A stretch of 64,000 nucleotides of DNA. It comes from Paenibacillus sp. FSL H8-0537. GTDB taxonomy: Bacteria; Bacillota; Bacilli; Paenibacillales; Paenibacillaceae. This document shows, piece by piece, positions 1 to 12,800 of the stretch. The notes under the pieces are model-generated. The model searched no databases and was not told the origin of the DNA. It saw nothing but the letters and a program-made list of their open reading frames with translations. Every line of letters starts with the position of its first letter. The stretch's first letter is position 1. Location: contig NZ_CP150290.1 in NCBI RefSeq assembly GCF_038051995.1, positions 3,214,001 through 3,278,000 of the forward strand, read 5' to 3'. Position numbers and translations under genes: made by a program.

Positions 1-842
1 TGGGGGACATGCTGCCTCAGGAAGGAAGTATACCGATTGGTCGGCCGCTTCCTCATGTCAATCTTTACGTGCTAGGTCAGGGTGGAACCTTACAGCCCGT
101 TGGCGTGCACGGGGAGCTGTGCATTGGCGGAGCCAGCGTAGCTCGGGGCTACCTGAACAGGCCGGAACTGACGGCCGAGCGTTTCGTTCCAGATCCATTC
201 GTTGAATATGGGCGCATGTATCGCACAGGGGATCAGGCTTGCTGGCTGCCGGACGGAAATTTGCAGTTTCTCGGGCGCTTGGACGACCAGCTCAGTATTC
301 GGGGCTATAGGGTCGAACCGGGCGAGATTGAAGCGCGTCTGCTAGAAATTGAATCCATCCGCGAGGCGGTTGTTGCTGTCATGCCAGATCGCCAGAGAGA
401 GCTGGTGCTTTGCGCATATTACACAGCAGAAGCAGCGCTGGAAACGGCCGAACTGCGAGCATTTTTGTCTTCGATGCTGCCGGATTATATGGTGCCTGCT
501 GTCTTTAAGAAACTGGAGAAGCTGCCTTTAACAACAAACGGCAAAGTGGATCGCAGAGCTTTGCCTGCACTGGATGAAATAGTTTCCTCCAAATTATACA
601 TACGTCCAGTTACAGATGCGCAGCAGCGGATGGCCGCGTTATGGCAGGAGGTGCTGGGTCAAGAGCGGATTGGGCTGGAAGACAATTTCTTTGATCTTGG
701 AGGCCAATCGCTGAAAGCCATAACGCTGCTGACGCGCATCCATCAGGAATTTCAGATAGAGCTCGGCTTGCGGGACATTTTTCAGGCTGTAACGCTCAAA
801 GATTTAACCGAGGCGGTCAGCTCAGCCACCGAATATATTTAC
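1..842 (+). other. NRPS module 0 (partial A-T)
   Basis: This is the C-terminal half of an A domain (GELCIGG, YRTGD, the RGYR lysine-loop region and [10 protein letters not shown] are visible) followed by a T domain with its phosphopantetheine serine at residue 234. The T core reads LGGQS where its neighbours read LGGHS. The specificity residues of the A domain (GrsA positions 235-331) lie upstream of the window, so the amino acid cannot be predicted. Whether this is the first module of the protein or an inner one cannot be told here. Confidence 0.9.
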
Positions 843-3800
843 GAGTCGCTTATGCCTGCGCCACATCAGCCGTATTACCCGCTGTCATCTGCGCAGAAAC
901 GGCTATTTATGCTGCAGCAATTGGATGCTTCGGGACTTAGCTACAATATGCCAGCTGTCTTGCATTTGGAAGGCCCGCTGGATATGCAGCAGATGGAGGC
1001 AACATTGGGCGTCCTTATCGCTCGGCACGACGCTTTACGCACTTCATTTACAGTTGTAGATGGAGAGCCTGTTCAGCATGTGCATCAGCAGGTTGTCTTC
1101 TCCCTTCTTTATGAGGAAGCAGAGGAAAAAGAGGCATACGAGCAAATTTCGACTTTCATCCAACCGTTTGACCTGGGCATGGCTCCGTTGCTGCGGGCAA
1201 AAATTGTACGTATTGGGGAGCAACGGCATCTGCTCTTGTTTGACATGCATCATATTATCTCGGATGGTATTTCTGTGCAAATTTTGACCGAAGAGCTAGC
1301 TGCAGCTTATGTCGGAGAAACGCTGGAGCCGCTACAGCTGCAATATAAAGACTACGCTGTATGGCAGCAAGCCTACAAGTACACACAAGATTACGCCAAG
1401 CAGGAAGCCTATTGGCTGGATCAGTTTGCCGGAGACGTGCCTGTGCTTCAGCTGCCGACCGACGATCCTCGCCCGGCTGTACGCAGTTTTAAAGGAAACC
1501 GTGTAGACGCCGAGCTTCAGGGCGAGCTTGCAACAGCGGTTCGGGAGCTGGCTCGCAAGAACGGTGCCACCGTATACATGGTGCTGCTAGCTGCATACAG
1601 CGCGCTGTTGTCGCGAATCAGCAGTCAAGAGGAGATCGTTGTAGGAACGCCCGTGGCAGGGCGTCAGCACGCGGATCTGTCAGGCATGTTAGGTATGTTT
1701 GTCAACACCTTGGCGCTTCGCATGTACCCGGAAGGCGACAAAACGTTTGCCGCCTATCTGCGCGAAGTGAAGCAGACGGCATTGTCTGCTTTTGAGCATG
1801 GGAATTACCCGTTTGAGGAATTGGCCCAGCGCATTGTTCAGCAGCGTGATCTAAGTCGCAATCCGCTCTTTGACGCGATGCTCGTTGTGGAGCATGCGGA
1901 TCACGAGGAGTTTAAGCTTGCCAATGTCCATGTTACTCCGCACCCATTGGATTATACGGCAGCTAAGTTTGACTTGACACTCACTGTGACGGAGCGGGAG
2001 GACAGCTTCTCATTGAGATGGGAGTATGACTCCGCTTTGTTTGGACATCGTACGATAACACGCTGGAGCGATTGCTTCTATGAGCTGCTGGTTCAGGCTG
2101 CTGACTCACAGGACGCGAAGCTAGGAACATACGACATTGTAACGGGTCAGGAGAGAGAGCAGCTGTTAGGCCAATTTGCCGGGACTAAGAAAAACTATGG
2201 CCCAGCAACCTCGGTGCTAACCTTATTTGAGCAGCAAGCTATGCAAACTCCAGACCAACCGGCTGTCATTTGGGAAAAGGACGAGCTGAGCTATCGGCAG
2301 CTCAATGAGTGGGCAGAGCAGCTCGGTGCTGAGCTGCGGGGGCAGGGAGTGGGAGCGGACACGATTGTCGCTGTTATGACTCATCGTTCGTTAGAAATGG
2401 CGGTAGGCATACTGGCTGTCTTGAAAGCAGAGGGTGCCTACCTTCCGATCGATCCTGAATTTCCGATCGATCGCATCCGGTATATGCTAGGGGACAGCCG
2501 TCCTCAAGTGCTGCTTACGTTTAGAACGTATGAGCCTCTCGTCGCGGAGCTCCATCAGGACATTTCTGTTTTATATTTTGAGGACCACCCGCTACGGCAG
2601 ATCCCAGTGAAGGCAGTGAAACGCTCGTTCGCTCCAGAACACTTGGCCTACGTCATCTACACATCGGGTACTACAGGGAAGTCTAAGGGCGTTATGATTG
2701 AACACGGCAGCTTGGCGAACACGATACAGTGGAAAAAACGCCATTATTCGTTTAGCCCGCAAGATAGAGCGTTGATGTTGAATCCTTTTATTTTTGATTC
2801 GTTTGTGACTCATTTTTTTTGGCCTATCGTTTCAGGAGCAGCCGTTGTTATTTTGAGTGATGAAGGCAGTAAAGATGCTTCAGCCATTCGCGAAGCGATC
2901 GTGAACCATCAAATTACCCATTTGCAAAGCCCTCCGAGCTTCTACTCTGCCTTGCTGGAAAGCATGATGCATAAGGATTGGCGCTCGGTGCGAAGTGCGG
3001 TAGTAGCCGGCGAGGCGGTTGGCCTGCCTTTAATTCGTCGACTGAAGGCTATGAATCCCGATATGCAGCTGATGAATGAATATGGTCCGACCGAAAATAC
3101 CGTCGTGACGACAGCAGTGGAACTAACGGAAGAGACGGCTGTAACCATTGGGCGCCCCATACCGAATGCGCGGGTTTATATTTTAAATGCACAAGACATG
3201 CTGAATCCGCTCGGTGTACCGGGCGAACTTTGCATTGCCGGAGCCGGCTTGGCCCGGGGGTATATGAATCAACAGGAATTGACGGCATCCAAATTTACGG
3301 CTGATCCTTTCGTACAGGGCGAACGTATGTACCGAACAGGCGATTGGGGCCGGTGGTTGCCGGATGGCACGTTGGAGTATTTGGGACGAATGGATCATCA
3401 AGTGAAAATTCGGGGGAACCGGATTGAACTCGGCGACATTGAGGCGCATCTATTAACGCTTCCAGAAATGAATGAGGTAACCGTCACTGTGATCGAGGAA
3501 TCAGAGGGCAACGCCAGTTTATGCGCTTATTTTGTAGCGGAGCGAGAATACGCAGTGAAGGAGCTAAGACAGCTGCTTGGCTTGGCATTGCCGTCTTATA
3601 TGATGCCGTCTTATTTTGTTCAAATACCGCAAATGCCTTTGACTGCCAATGGCAAATTGGACCGCCGAGCGCTTCCGCTTCCTGACAGCAGCAATTTGAC
3701 CAAAGATGGCAGCTACTTGGCTCCGAGGTCAGAGGCAGAACGAAAGATGATCGAAGTGTGGCAGGAAGTGCTGGGCGTACGTCCGATCGGGGTTCAGGAT

Positions 3801-6800
3801 GATTTTTTTGAACGAGGAGGGCATTCGTTAAAGGCCACGTTTGTTGTTGCTCGCATGCAAAAAGAGCTTCAGGCCGACGTTACGCTGCGGGATCTGTTCC
3901 AATACCCGACCGTTGAGGCGATGACAGAAGTGATCGCATCCAGGTCAATGAAAAGATTTGTTGCTCTAGAGCTAGCGACGCAGATGGACTATTATCCACT
4001 TACGAGCGTGCAAAAAAGGCTATACGTGCTTCAACAAATGGAAGGAGCAGAAGTCAGCTACAACATGCCCGCCGTTCTGCGGATGGAAGGTATGCTGGAC
4101 CCATTACGCTTTGAGTCCTCCTTGCAGCAGCTCATTTTGCGTCATGACGCGTTGCGAACATCCTTTGCATTCATCGACAACGAGCCCGTACAGCAAGTGC
4201 ATGAGCATGTGCAGATAGCCGCAGCCTACCGGGAGGCGGAACAGCAGCAGCTTGATGCCGTAATCGCGGAGTTTGTACGTCCATTCGATCTTGGACAGGC
4301 TCCTTTGCTGCGCGTGGAGGTTGTGCGCGTGGAAGCACAGCTGCACTATGTGCTGCTCGACATGAACCATATGATCTCGGACGGCGTGTCAATGAGCATT
4401 TTTGTAGAAGAATTTACGAAACTGTATGCTGGAGAAAAATTGGAACCGCTGCGGCTGCAATACAAAGATTATGCCGTATGGCAGCAGAAATACGCCAAAA
4501 GTGCCGTGTATCTGGAGCAAGAGGGCTACTGGCTCCAGCATTTGGGCGGAAAACTGCCTGTGCTGCATCTTCCTGCTGATTACACACGTCCGGTTTTGCG
4601 CAGTTTTGCAGGGGACCGAGTCGATTTCAAGCTAGACAATGCGTTGTCGGAGGCGGTACAAAAGCTCGCGCTGGATAAAGGGGCCACCGTGTACATGGTG
4701 CTGCTGGCGGCGTACAGTACGTTCCTGTCGCGGCTGTCCAACCAGGATGAGATCATCATTGGTTCCCCTGTTGCTGGACGTCCGCATGCAGATTTGTCAT
4801 CCATGATGGGGATGTTTGTTAATATGCTGCCTTTGCGTACATTCCCTTCAGGACCAAAGGGTTTTGCCCAATTTTTAGAGGAAATCAAACAAACGACACT
4901 GGATGCTTTAGTGCATGGGGATTATCCTTTGGAGGATTTTGTGAATCAGGTTGTCAGAGAGCGGGATATGAGCCGCAATCCGTTGTTCGATGCCGTATTT
5001 GTGCTGCAAAATACCGATTTGTTGCCCATTGCGCTACCTGACTTGAGCGTAGACTCGTATCCGTTTGCCGAAACATCGGCGAAGTTTGACCTCACGCTTC
5101 AGGTTAATGAGCATCCGGACGGCTACTACTGCTCCCTGGAGTTTTCCACGGCATTGTTTGCTCGTGAAACGATAGAGCGCTGGTGCCGCTATTTTACGGA
5201 CATGCTGCATCATGTAGTCGCTGAGCCGGATACGCGGCTTGCCGAAGCGAGGTTGCTTCGTGAGCAAGAGCAACATGAACAGCTTTTGGCCTACAGCGGG
5301 CTACCTGTGTCGCCTGTGATGCAAGTGTCTATTACAGAGCGTTTTCAAGAAATCGTCCATCATCATCCCGAACGGCTGGCCGTTGTATGCGGCGAGCGGC
5401 AGCTTACGTACGGGGCGTTGCAGTACCAGTCCTTAGCTGTAGCCGGGAAGCTTATTAGAAAGGGGCTGCTGCCTCAAGCGGCTGTGGGCATTTTGGCTGA
5501 GCGCTCCATCGAGTTTGTTGTTGCAGTCATGGGCATTTTGCAGGCGGGCGGCGCTTACGTACCTTTGGACCCGGAGGCTCCGGATGACCGCCACATGTAT
5601 ATATTGAACGATAGTGGCGCGGATTGCTTGATCGTTGTTGGCGATTTGCGCGTGCCGGAACGGTATGAGGGATCGGTAATCAGGCTTGATGCTGATATGC
5701 TTCTGAAGGAAGCTCTGGGGGACAACGGGGAATCGCGCACAATCCGTAAAATTCGCAGCGATGATCCTGCCTATATTATGTACACCTCTGGCACAACAGG
5801 CAGTCCAAAAGGCGTGCTGGTCACACACGGCAATGTCGTCAACCTGGTGACAGGAGGCGGTTATGTGCCGTTTCATAGCGAGCATCGTTATGCGCAGACC
5901 GGCTCGGTCAGCTTTGATGCGGCAACATTTGAAATTTTTGGCGCGCTGCTTCATGGCGGAGCGCTGTACCCGGTAGAAAAAGACGTACTGCTGAGCGCGA
6001 GACGATTAGGACATTTTATTGCAGCAAACGGCATTACGGTCATGTTTTTGACAACATCGCTATTTCACCACTTGGTCAATGAGGAAGCGGGAATGTTTGC
6101 TGGGCTTCAGCATTTGATCATGGGTGGAGAAATATTGCTGCCGAAGCCTGTTCACGCTGTTCAGAAGGCTAGCCCGTCCATCACGATATGGAACGGATAC
6201 GGGCCGACGGAGAACACTACGTTTTCGACTGCCTTCCCTCTCAGTGAGACGACCGGGATGACGAGCATTCCGATAGGACGGTCGATTGGCGGAACGACAG
6301 CCTACGTGCTTGGCGCTGGCAGTCAGATGCTTCCCGTTGGCGTACCGGGAGAGCTGCACCTCGGAGGTGCCGGTGTAGCCAAAGGCTACTGGAACCAGCC
6401 TGAGCTTACGAAGGAAAAATTCAAGCCTGATCCGTTTATTGAAGGTAAAACCATGTATGCAACAGGGGATTTGGCTCGCTGGCTGCCTGATGGCAATCTC
6501 GAATATATGGGACGAATCGATCAGCAGGTCAAAATTCGGGGATACCGGATTGAACTGAGCGAAATTGAAGCGCGTCTGCTGCTGCACGCCGATATTCGTC
6601 AAGCTTCAGTCATCATTCGGAAAGATACACCTGGAAACGAATTGCTTTGCGCTTATTATGTTAGCGACGGTGTGTTAGATCCTTCAAAATTGAGATATCA
6701 GCTGAGCACAGCTCTGCCTTTGTATATGGTTCCTGAGTATTACATCCACCTTACGGAACTGCCGCTTACGAGAAATGGGAAGCTGGATCGAGCGGCATTG

Positions 6801-9800
6801 CCTGCGCCTGCATACGATACAGCGGCAACTGCGCCATATGTTGCCCCTCGTACAACGACGGAAGCTCAACTAGCGGCAATTTGGGAGGACGTATTGCAGA
6901 CTTCGCAAGTGGGAGCACGAGATAACTTTTTTGCACGGGGAGGGCACTCGCTAAGCGCGATGACGCTGGCATCGCGCATCCATCAAGTGATGAATGTGCG
7001 AGTGGAGATTCGTGACATCTTCCGTTTTTCGACCCTTGAAGCGCTGGCGCTCAGTGTAGAGGAGCGAGCGAAAGACCTATTTGAGGGTTTGCAGCCTTCG
7101 GCTCCGCGTGACTACTATCCGCTGTCTTCCGCGCAAAAGCGGATGTACGTGCTGCACCAGCTTGAAGGTGCGGAAATGAGCTATAACATGCCTGCGGCTC
7201 TGCTATTCAATGGACGGGTGGAGTTTGCCCGATTGGAACGCGCTTTTAAGGAGCTTATCGCCCGCCACGAAGTGCTGCGGACCAGTTTTGATATGCTTGA
7301 TGGCGAGCCCGTTCAAAAAATTACCTCAGAGGTTGATTTCAATTTGGCTTACGGGGAAGCCGGAGACAGACCAATTGAAGAAATGATTCGGGCGTTCATG
7401 CGTCCTTTCGATTTGGGCCTGGCTCCGCTGCTGCGCATTCAATTGACGAAGCTGACCGATACGCAGCATCTGCTGCTGTTTGATATGCATCACATCATCT
7501 CTGACGGGACTTCAATAAGCCTTTTCATCGAGGAGATGACAAGGCTGTACGCTGGCAAGCGTTTAGAGCCACTATCCCTTCATTACAAGGATTACGCGGT
7601 ATGGCATGCATTTAACAAACACTCGGAAACGTATGTCAAGCAAAAAGAATATTGGGTACAGCAGCTTGGCGGCGAGGTCCCGATTCTTCATTTGCCGTCG
7701 GATTTCCCCCGTCCAGCTATAAAAAGCTTTGCGGGAAGTCGGCTGGATTTTGTTATAGATGCAAAATTGAGCACGCAAGTAAAACAACTGGCACAAGACA
7801 CAGGGACTACTTTATTTATGGTATTGCTTGCTGCTTACAACGTGTTCCTAGCGAAAATTTCAGGTCAAGATGACATTATTGTGGGCACGCCGATTGCCGG
7901 TCGTCCTCATGTTGACCTGTCCGATATGATGGGGATGTTTGTGAACACGTTAGCCATTAGATCAATGCCGTCTGTAGACAAAACATTCAGGGACTACTTG
8001 GAGGAAATCAAGCAAGTTTCTTTGGGAGCGTTTGAACATGCGGACTACCCGTTTGAGGAAATTGTCGATCAAGTCGTTCAACACCGGGATGTGAGCCGGA
8101 ATCCGGTCTTTGATGCGATGTTCGCTCTGCAAAATATGAAACGATCTGTTCTGCATATGTCAGATGTCGAGATCCTTCCTGTCCCAATGGAAAACCCGAC
8201 GGCAAAATTCGATTTGTCTTTGTTTGTCAACGAGTCCGCAGATGAGTTGCATGGCAGCATGGAGTATGCGACATCGCTGTTTGAGGCGGGTACCATTGAA
8301 CGTTGGAAAGATCATTTTATCGCACTGCTTCGGCATACCGTGGCTGCGCCGGACGTCATGCTCGGCAAGGCGAACTTGCTTAATGAACAAGATTTGATGA
8401 CTCTGCATCGGTGGATGGACGGGCCTGTGAAGAAGCTCGAAGACACAAATGTGCATCAGTTATTTCAAAAGCAGGCGGAGAAAACACCGGAAGCGGCTGC
8501 GCTCGTATTTGGCGACACCATGCTTACTTACGGGGAACTTGACCGTTTATCGGATCAAATGGCTGCTGCTCTGCGACAAGAGCAGATCGGCGGCGGAAGC
8601 ATTGTAGGGCTAATGGCTCTACGCTCTCCCAAAATGATTATCGGTTTGCTTGGCATTTTGAAAACGGGAGCGGCCTTCCTTCCGATTGATCCTTCCTACC
8701 CTGAGGAACGAATTTCGTTCATACTGGAAGATTCTAAAGTCTCTTGCCTGCTGGTGGATTCGGATTCCGCCCAAACGCATGATTGCCTTGTCCGTCGCAG
8801 CAAAACGAGAATCATCGAACAGCTTCTTGCTACAATAAGCTCCAGCGATACAAGTGAGGTTTCACATGAGCAGCTTCAGAGTCCGGCAGCGACCGAAAGC
8901 AGCCGATTGCTCTACGTCATCTATACGTCGGGTACGACAGGCAATCCGAAAGGTGTCATGCTTGAACACGGTAACCTCATCAACTTGATTATGCATCAAT
9001 ATGAGCATACTTACATTCCGTTTGACAAGGATGTGTTGCAGTATGCTTCGTATAGCTTTGATGTGAGCTATCAAGAAATTTTCTCGACTTTGCTTGCCGG
9101 AGGAACGCTGCACTTGATCGAGGAGGAGATGCGCCAAAATGCAACTGCGCTTTTCCGTTATGTGGAGGATCGCGGCATTCAGACCTTGCTCCTGCCTTCG
9201 TCGTTTGTCAAATTCGTCTGGAACGATCCTACTTATGAATCGGTATGGCCGAAGTGCGTGAAGCATTTGATTACAGCGGGAGAGGCGCTAATTGTTGGTC
9301 ATACACTACAGCAATTTTTGCGAGAGCAAGGCGTAACGCTGCACAATCATTACGGTCCTTCCGAGACGCATGTGGCTACGACGTATACGATAATGCCGAA
9401 AGAGCCGATGGCTGCGCTACCTCCGATTGGTAGACCGATTAGCAATTCGTCTGTTTATATTGTCGATTCTCTGGGACAGCTGCAACCGATCAACGTAGCT
9501 GGCGAGCTGTATATTGGGGGAGCTTGTGTCGGCAGAGGTTACCTGCATCAGCCGGATTTGACAAGTGAGAAGTTCCTTTCCAATCCATGGTCACCCGGAA
9601 CCCGGATGTATCGAACTGGGGATAAGGCCCGCTGGTTGGCCGACGGAAACATTGAGTATTTAGGCCGTATCGATCATCAGGTTAAAATTAGAGGATACCG
9701 AATCGAACCGGGCGAGATCGAAACCAAGCTGCTGGAGTTGGACGGGATTCGAGAGGCTGCTGTAATTGCGCTGCAAGATGAACGCGGCAGCAATGAGCTG

Positions 9801-12800
9801 TGCGCTTATGTGGCAGGTGAGCGTGAATATACATTTGCTGAGCTGCGTGCAGCGCTTAGAACGATCTTGCCGGAATATATGATACCGGCCTATTTCGTGC
9901 AGCTTGCAGAGCTGCCGGTTACGCGTAACGGCAAAATTGACCTTAGAGCGCTGCCGAAGCCGACAGAAAATTTGGCGAAAGGCGATTATGTCTCGCCACG
10001 GACACTAGTAGAAACAAAGCTGGCTCTGCTGTGGCAGGAGGTGCTGGGGCTTGAGCGCGTCGGCATTCGCGACAACTTCTTCGAGCTTGGCGGCCATTCG
10101 CTCCGAGCAATGACGCTCGTATCGCGCATTCATCAGGTATTGGAGACCGAGGTTCCCCTGCGGCAGTTATTCCTTTCGCCTACGGTCGAAGGCTTGGCGG
10201 CCGTACTAGAAACAGCCGACGAGCGCGAATTTGAAGCGCTGGTGCCCGTGAAGGTTCAGGAGGCGTATCCGCTGTCCTCAGCGCAAAAGCGCCTGTACAT
10301 TTTACAGCAGCTGGAGGGAGCCGAGCTTAGTTACAACATGCCAGTCGCTCTGCGTCTGGCAGGACCGCTGGATCGTCAGCGGCTGGAAAGGGCACTGCAA
10401 GCGCTGGTGGCCCGCCACGAATCGCTGCGGACAGGGTTCGCAGTAGTGGACGGGGAGCCGATGCAGCGTATTATGGCGTCTCCCGTGTTCTCGGTAACTT
10501 ACGAGGAGGCGACGGAGGAGGAAGCACAGGAGCGCGTTCGCACCTTCCTTCGTCCGTTTGACCTCAGCGAAGCGCCGCTGCTGCGGACGACGGTGGTGCG
10601 TGTGGACGAAGCGAATCATATGCTATTGTTCGACATGCATCATATTATTTCCGACGGCACGTCAATGAGTATATTTGTCCAGGAGTTTACGAAGCTGTAC
10701 GGAGGAGAAGAACTGGAGCCGCTGCGTTTGCAGTATAAAGATTATGCGGTGTGGCAGCAAAGCTACCGGGAAAGCGCGTCTTATCGGGAGATGGAGCGCT
10801 ACTGGCTGGAGCAGTTTGCCGGGGAGCTGCCGGTGCTGAGCCTGCCGCTGGATTATCCGCTTCCGGCGTTGCGCAGCTTCGAGGGAGCGCACGTAGAATT
10901 CGAGCTGGACAGCGAGCTGTCAGCAGCGCTGCGGGAGCTGGCCCGAGCGAATGGAGCGACGGTGTATATGGTGCTGCTGGCGGCGTACAGCGCGTTGCTG
11001 GGCCGGTTAAGCGGTCAGGAAGAGCTGATCGTGGGTACGCCGATTGCGGGACGTTCGCATGCTGACTTGCAGGGCATGCTGGGGATGTTTGTGAACACGC
11101 TGGCGCTGCGGGTAAGCCCGTCGGGTGAAAAGTCGTTCTCCGCCTACTTGCAGGAAGTGAAGCAGACGGCGCTAAGCGCCTTCGAACACGGGGACTACCC
11201 GTTCGAGGAATTGGTGGAGCAGGTGGTCAGGCAGCGAGATTTGAGCCGCAATCCGCTTTTTGATGCGATGCTGGTGTTGCAAAACACGGAGCAATCGGAG
11301 CTGGAGCTGGCAGATTTGCAATGGACGCCGTACCCATTAGAAAGCGGAGCGGCGAAATTCGATCTGACGCTGTCGGTGAGTGAAGAGGAGCAGGGCATGC
11401 GATGCACGCTGGAATACGCGGTGAAGCTGTTTGAGCAGGGTACGATAGAGCGCTGGGTGGGTCATTTTACAGAGCTGCTGCGTCAAGTGACCCGTGATTC
11501 GCATACAACGCTGGGAAGCATGGACTTGCTGACGGCAGGTCAGCGGGAGCAGTTGCTGGTGCACTTCAACGCTACGGAGCTGGAGCTCCCTGAGAACGCG
11601 ACGGTGCACGGGCTATTCGAGCAGCAGGCTGCGCGAACGCCGGGACATCCGGCGCTGGTGAGTGGACTGTCCGTGTGGACGTACGGCGAGCTGGACGGAC
11701 AAGCCAACCGCATCGCGGGCTGGCTGCGCGCGCATGGCGTGAGCAGCGAAGACCGGGTTGGTGTGCTGCTGTCCCGTTCGCCTTGGCTGATCGCGGGTCT
11801 GCTGGGGATTATGAAAGCCGGTGCGGCCTATGTGCCACTGGATCCGGCGCTGCCAGCCGGCCGCATGGAAGGGATGGTTCGAGATGCTGGAATTGGCATT
11901 CTCTTAAGCGAAGAAGCCCAGCGGGAAACGGTGGCGGGCTGGGTAGAAACCCCGCTGCGTCAGGTGCTGTGTCTGGAGGAGCAGGGCTCTGACGGACAGC
12001 AGAAGGCTTCAGGACAGCAGGAGGAGCATGCCTCAGATAGACAGCAGAAGGAGCAGGCTTCGCAGGTGAGGTTCAGCTCTGTGGAGGAACTGAAAGCTTA
12101 TTCCTCAGCATCAACGGAGGTGGAGACCCGCGCTGAAGGCAGCGCGTATGTCATCTACACCTCGGGGACGACCGGCACGCCGAAAGGCGTGGTGGTGGAG
12201 CATCGGAACGTGGTCAACTTTATGACGGGGATGGTGGAAGCTCTGCCCTTTGCGCGATCTGCGACCATGCTCAGTGTGACGACGGTGTCCTTCGACATCT
12301 TCGTGACGGAGAGCTGGGTACCGCTGAGCTGCGGCATGCAGGTGCTGCTGGCGAGCGAAGCGGAGCAGCAGGACCCCGCGCAGCTGGCTGCGCTGCTCAC
12401 GAAGCATCCGGCCCAGGTGATGCAGACGACACCTTCCCGTCTGGTGATGCTGCTGGAGGATGCGCGCAGTGCAGCTGCGCTGCGTCCTATGCAGGCGCTA
12501 CTGATTGGCGGGGAGCCCTTCCCTGCGACGCTGGAAAGCCAATTGCGCAGTCAAACGGAGGCGGAGCTGTACAATATGTACGGGCCGACGGAAACGACGG
12601 TCTGGTCGACGTTTGAACACCTGAGAGAAGCGAGCGAAGGAGGAAAAATGAGCATCGGCCGTCCACTGGCCAATACGCAGGTGTATGTGCTGAACGAGGC
12701 GCTGCAGGTGCAGCCGATCGGAGCGGTGGGAGAGCTGTGCATCGGAGGAGCCGGAGTAGCTCGAGGCTACTGGGCCCGCGAGGAACTGACGAATGAGCGG

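Noticed and set aside
9..11. ATG at base 9 as the start of the NRPS gene
   Set aside because: It lies inside an A domain and the frame is open to the window edge.
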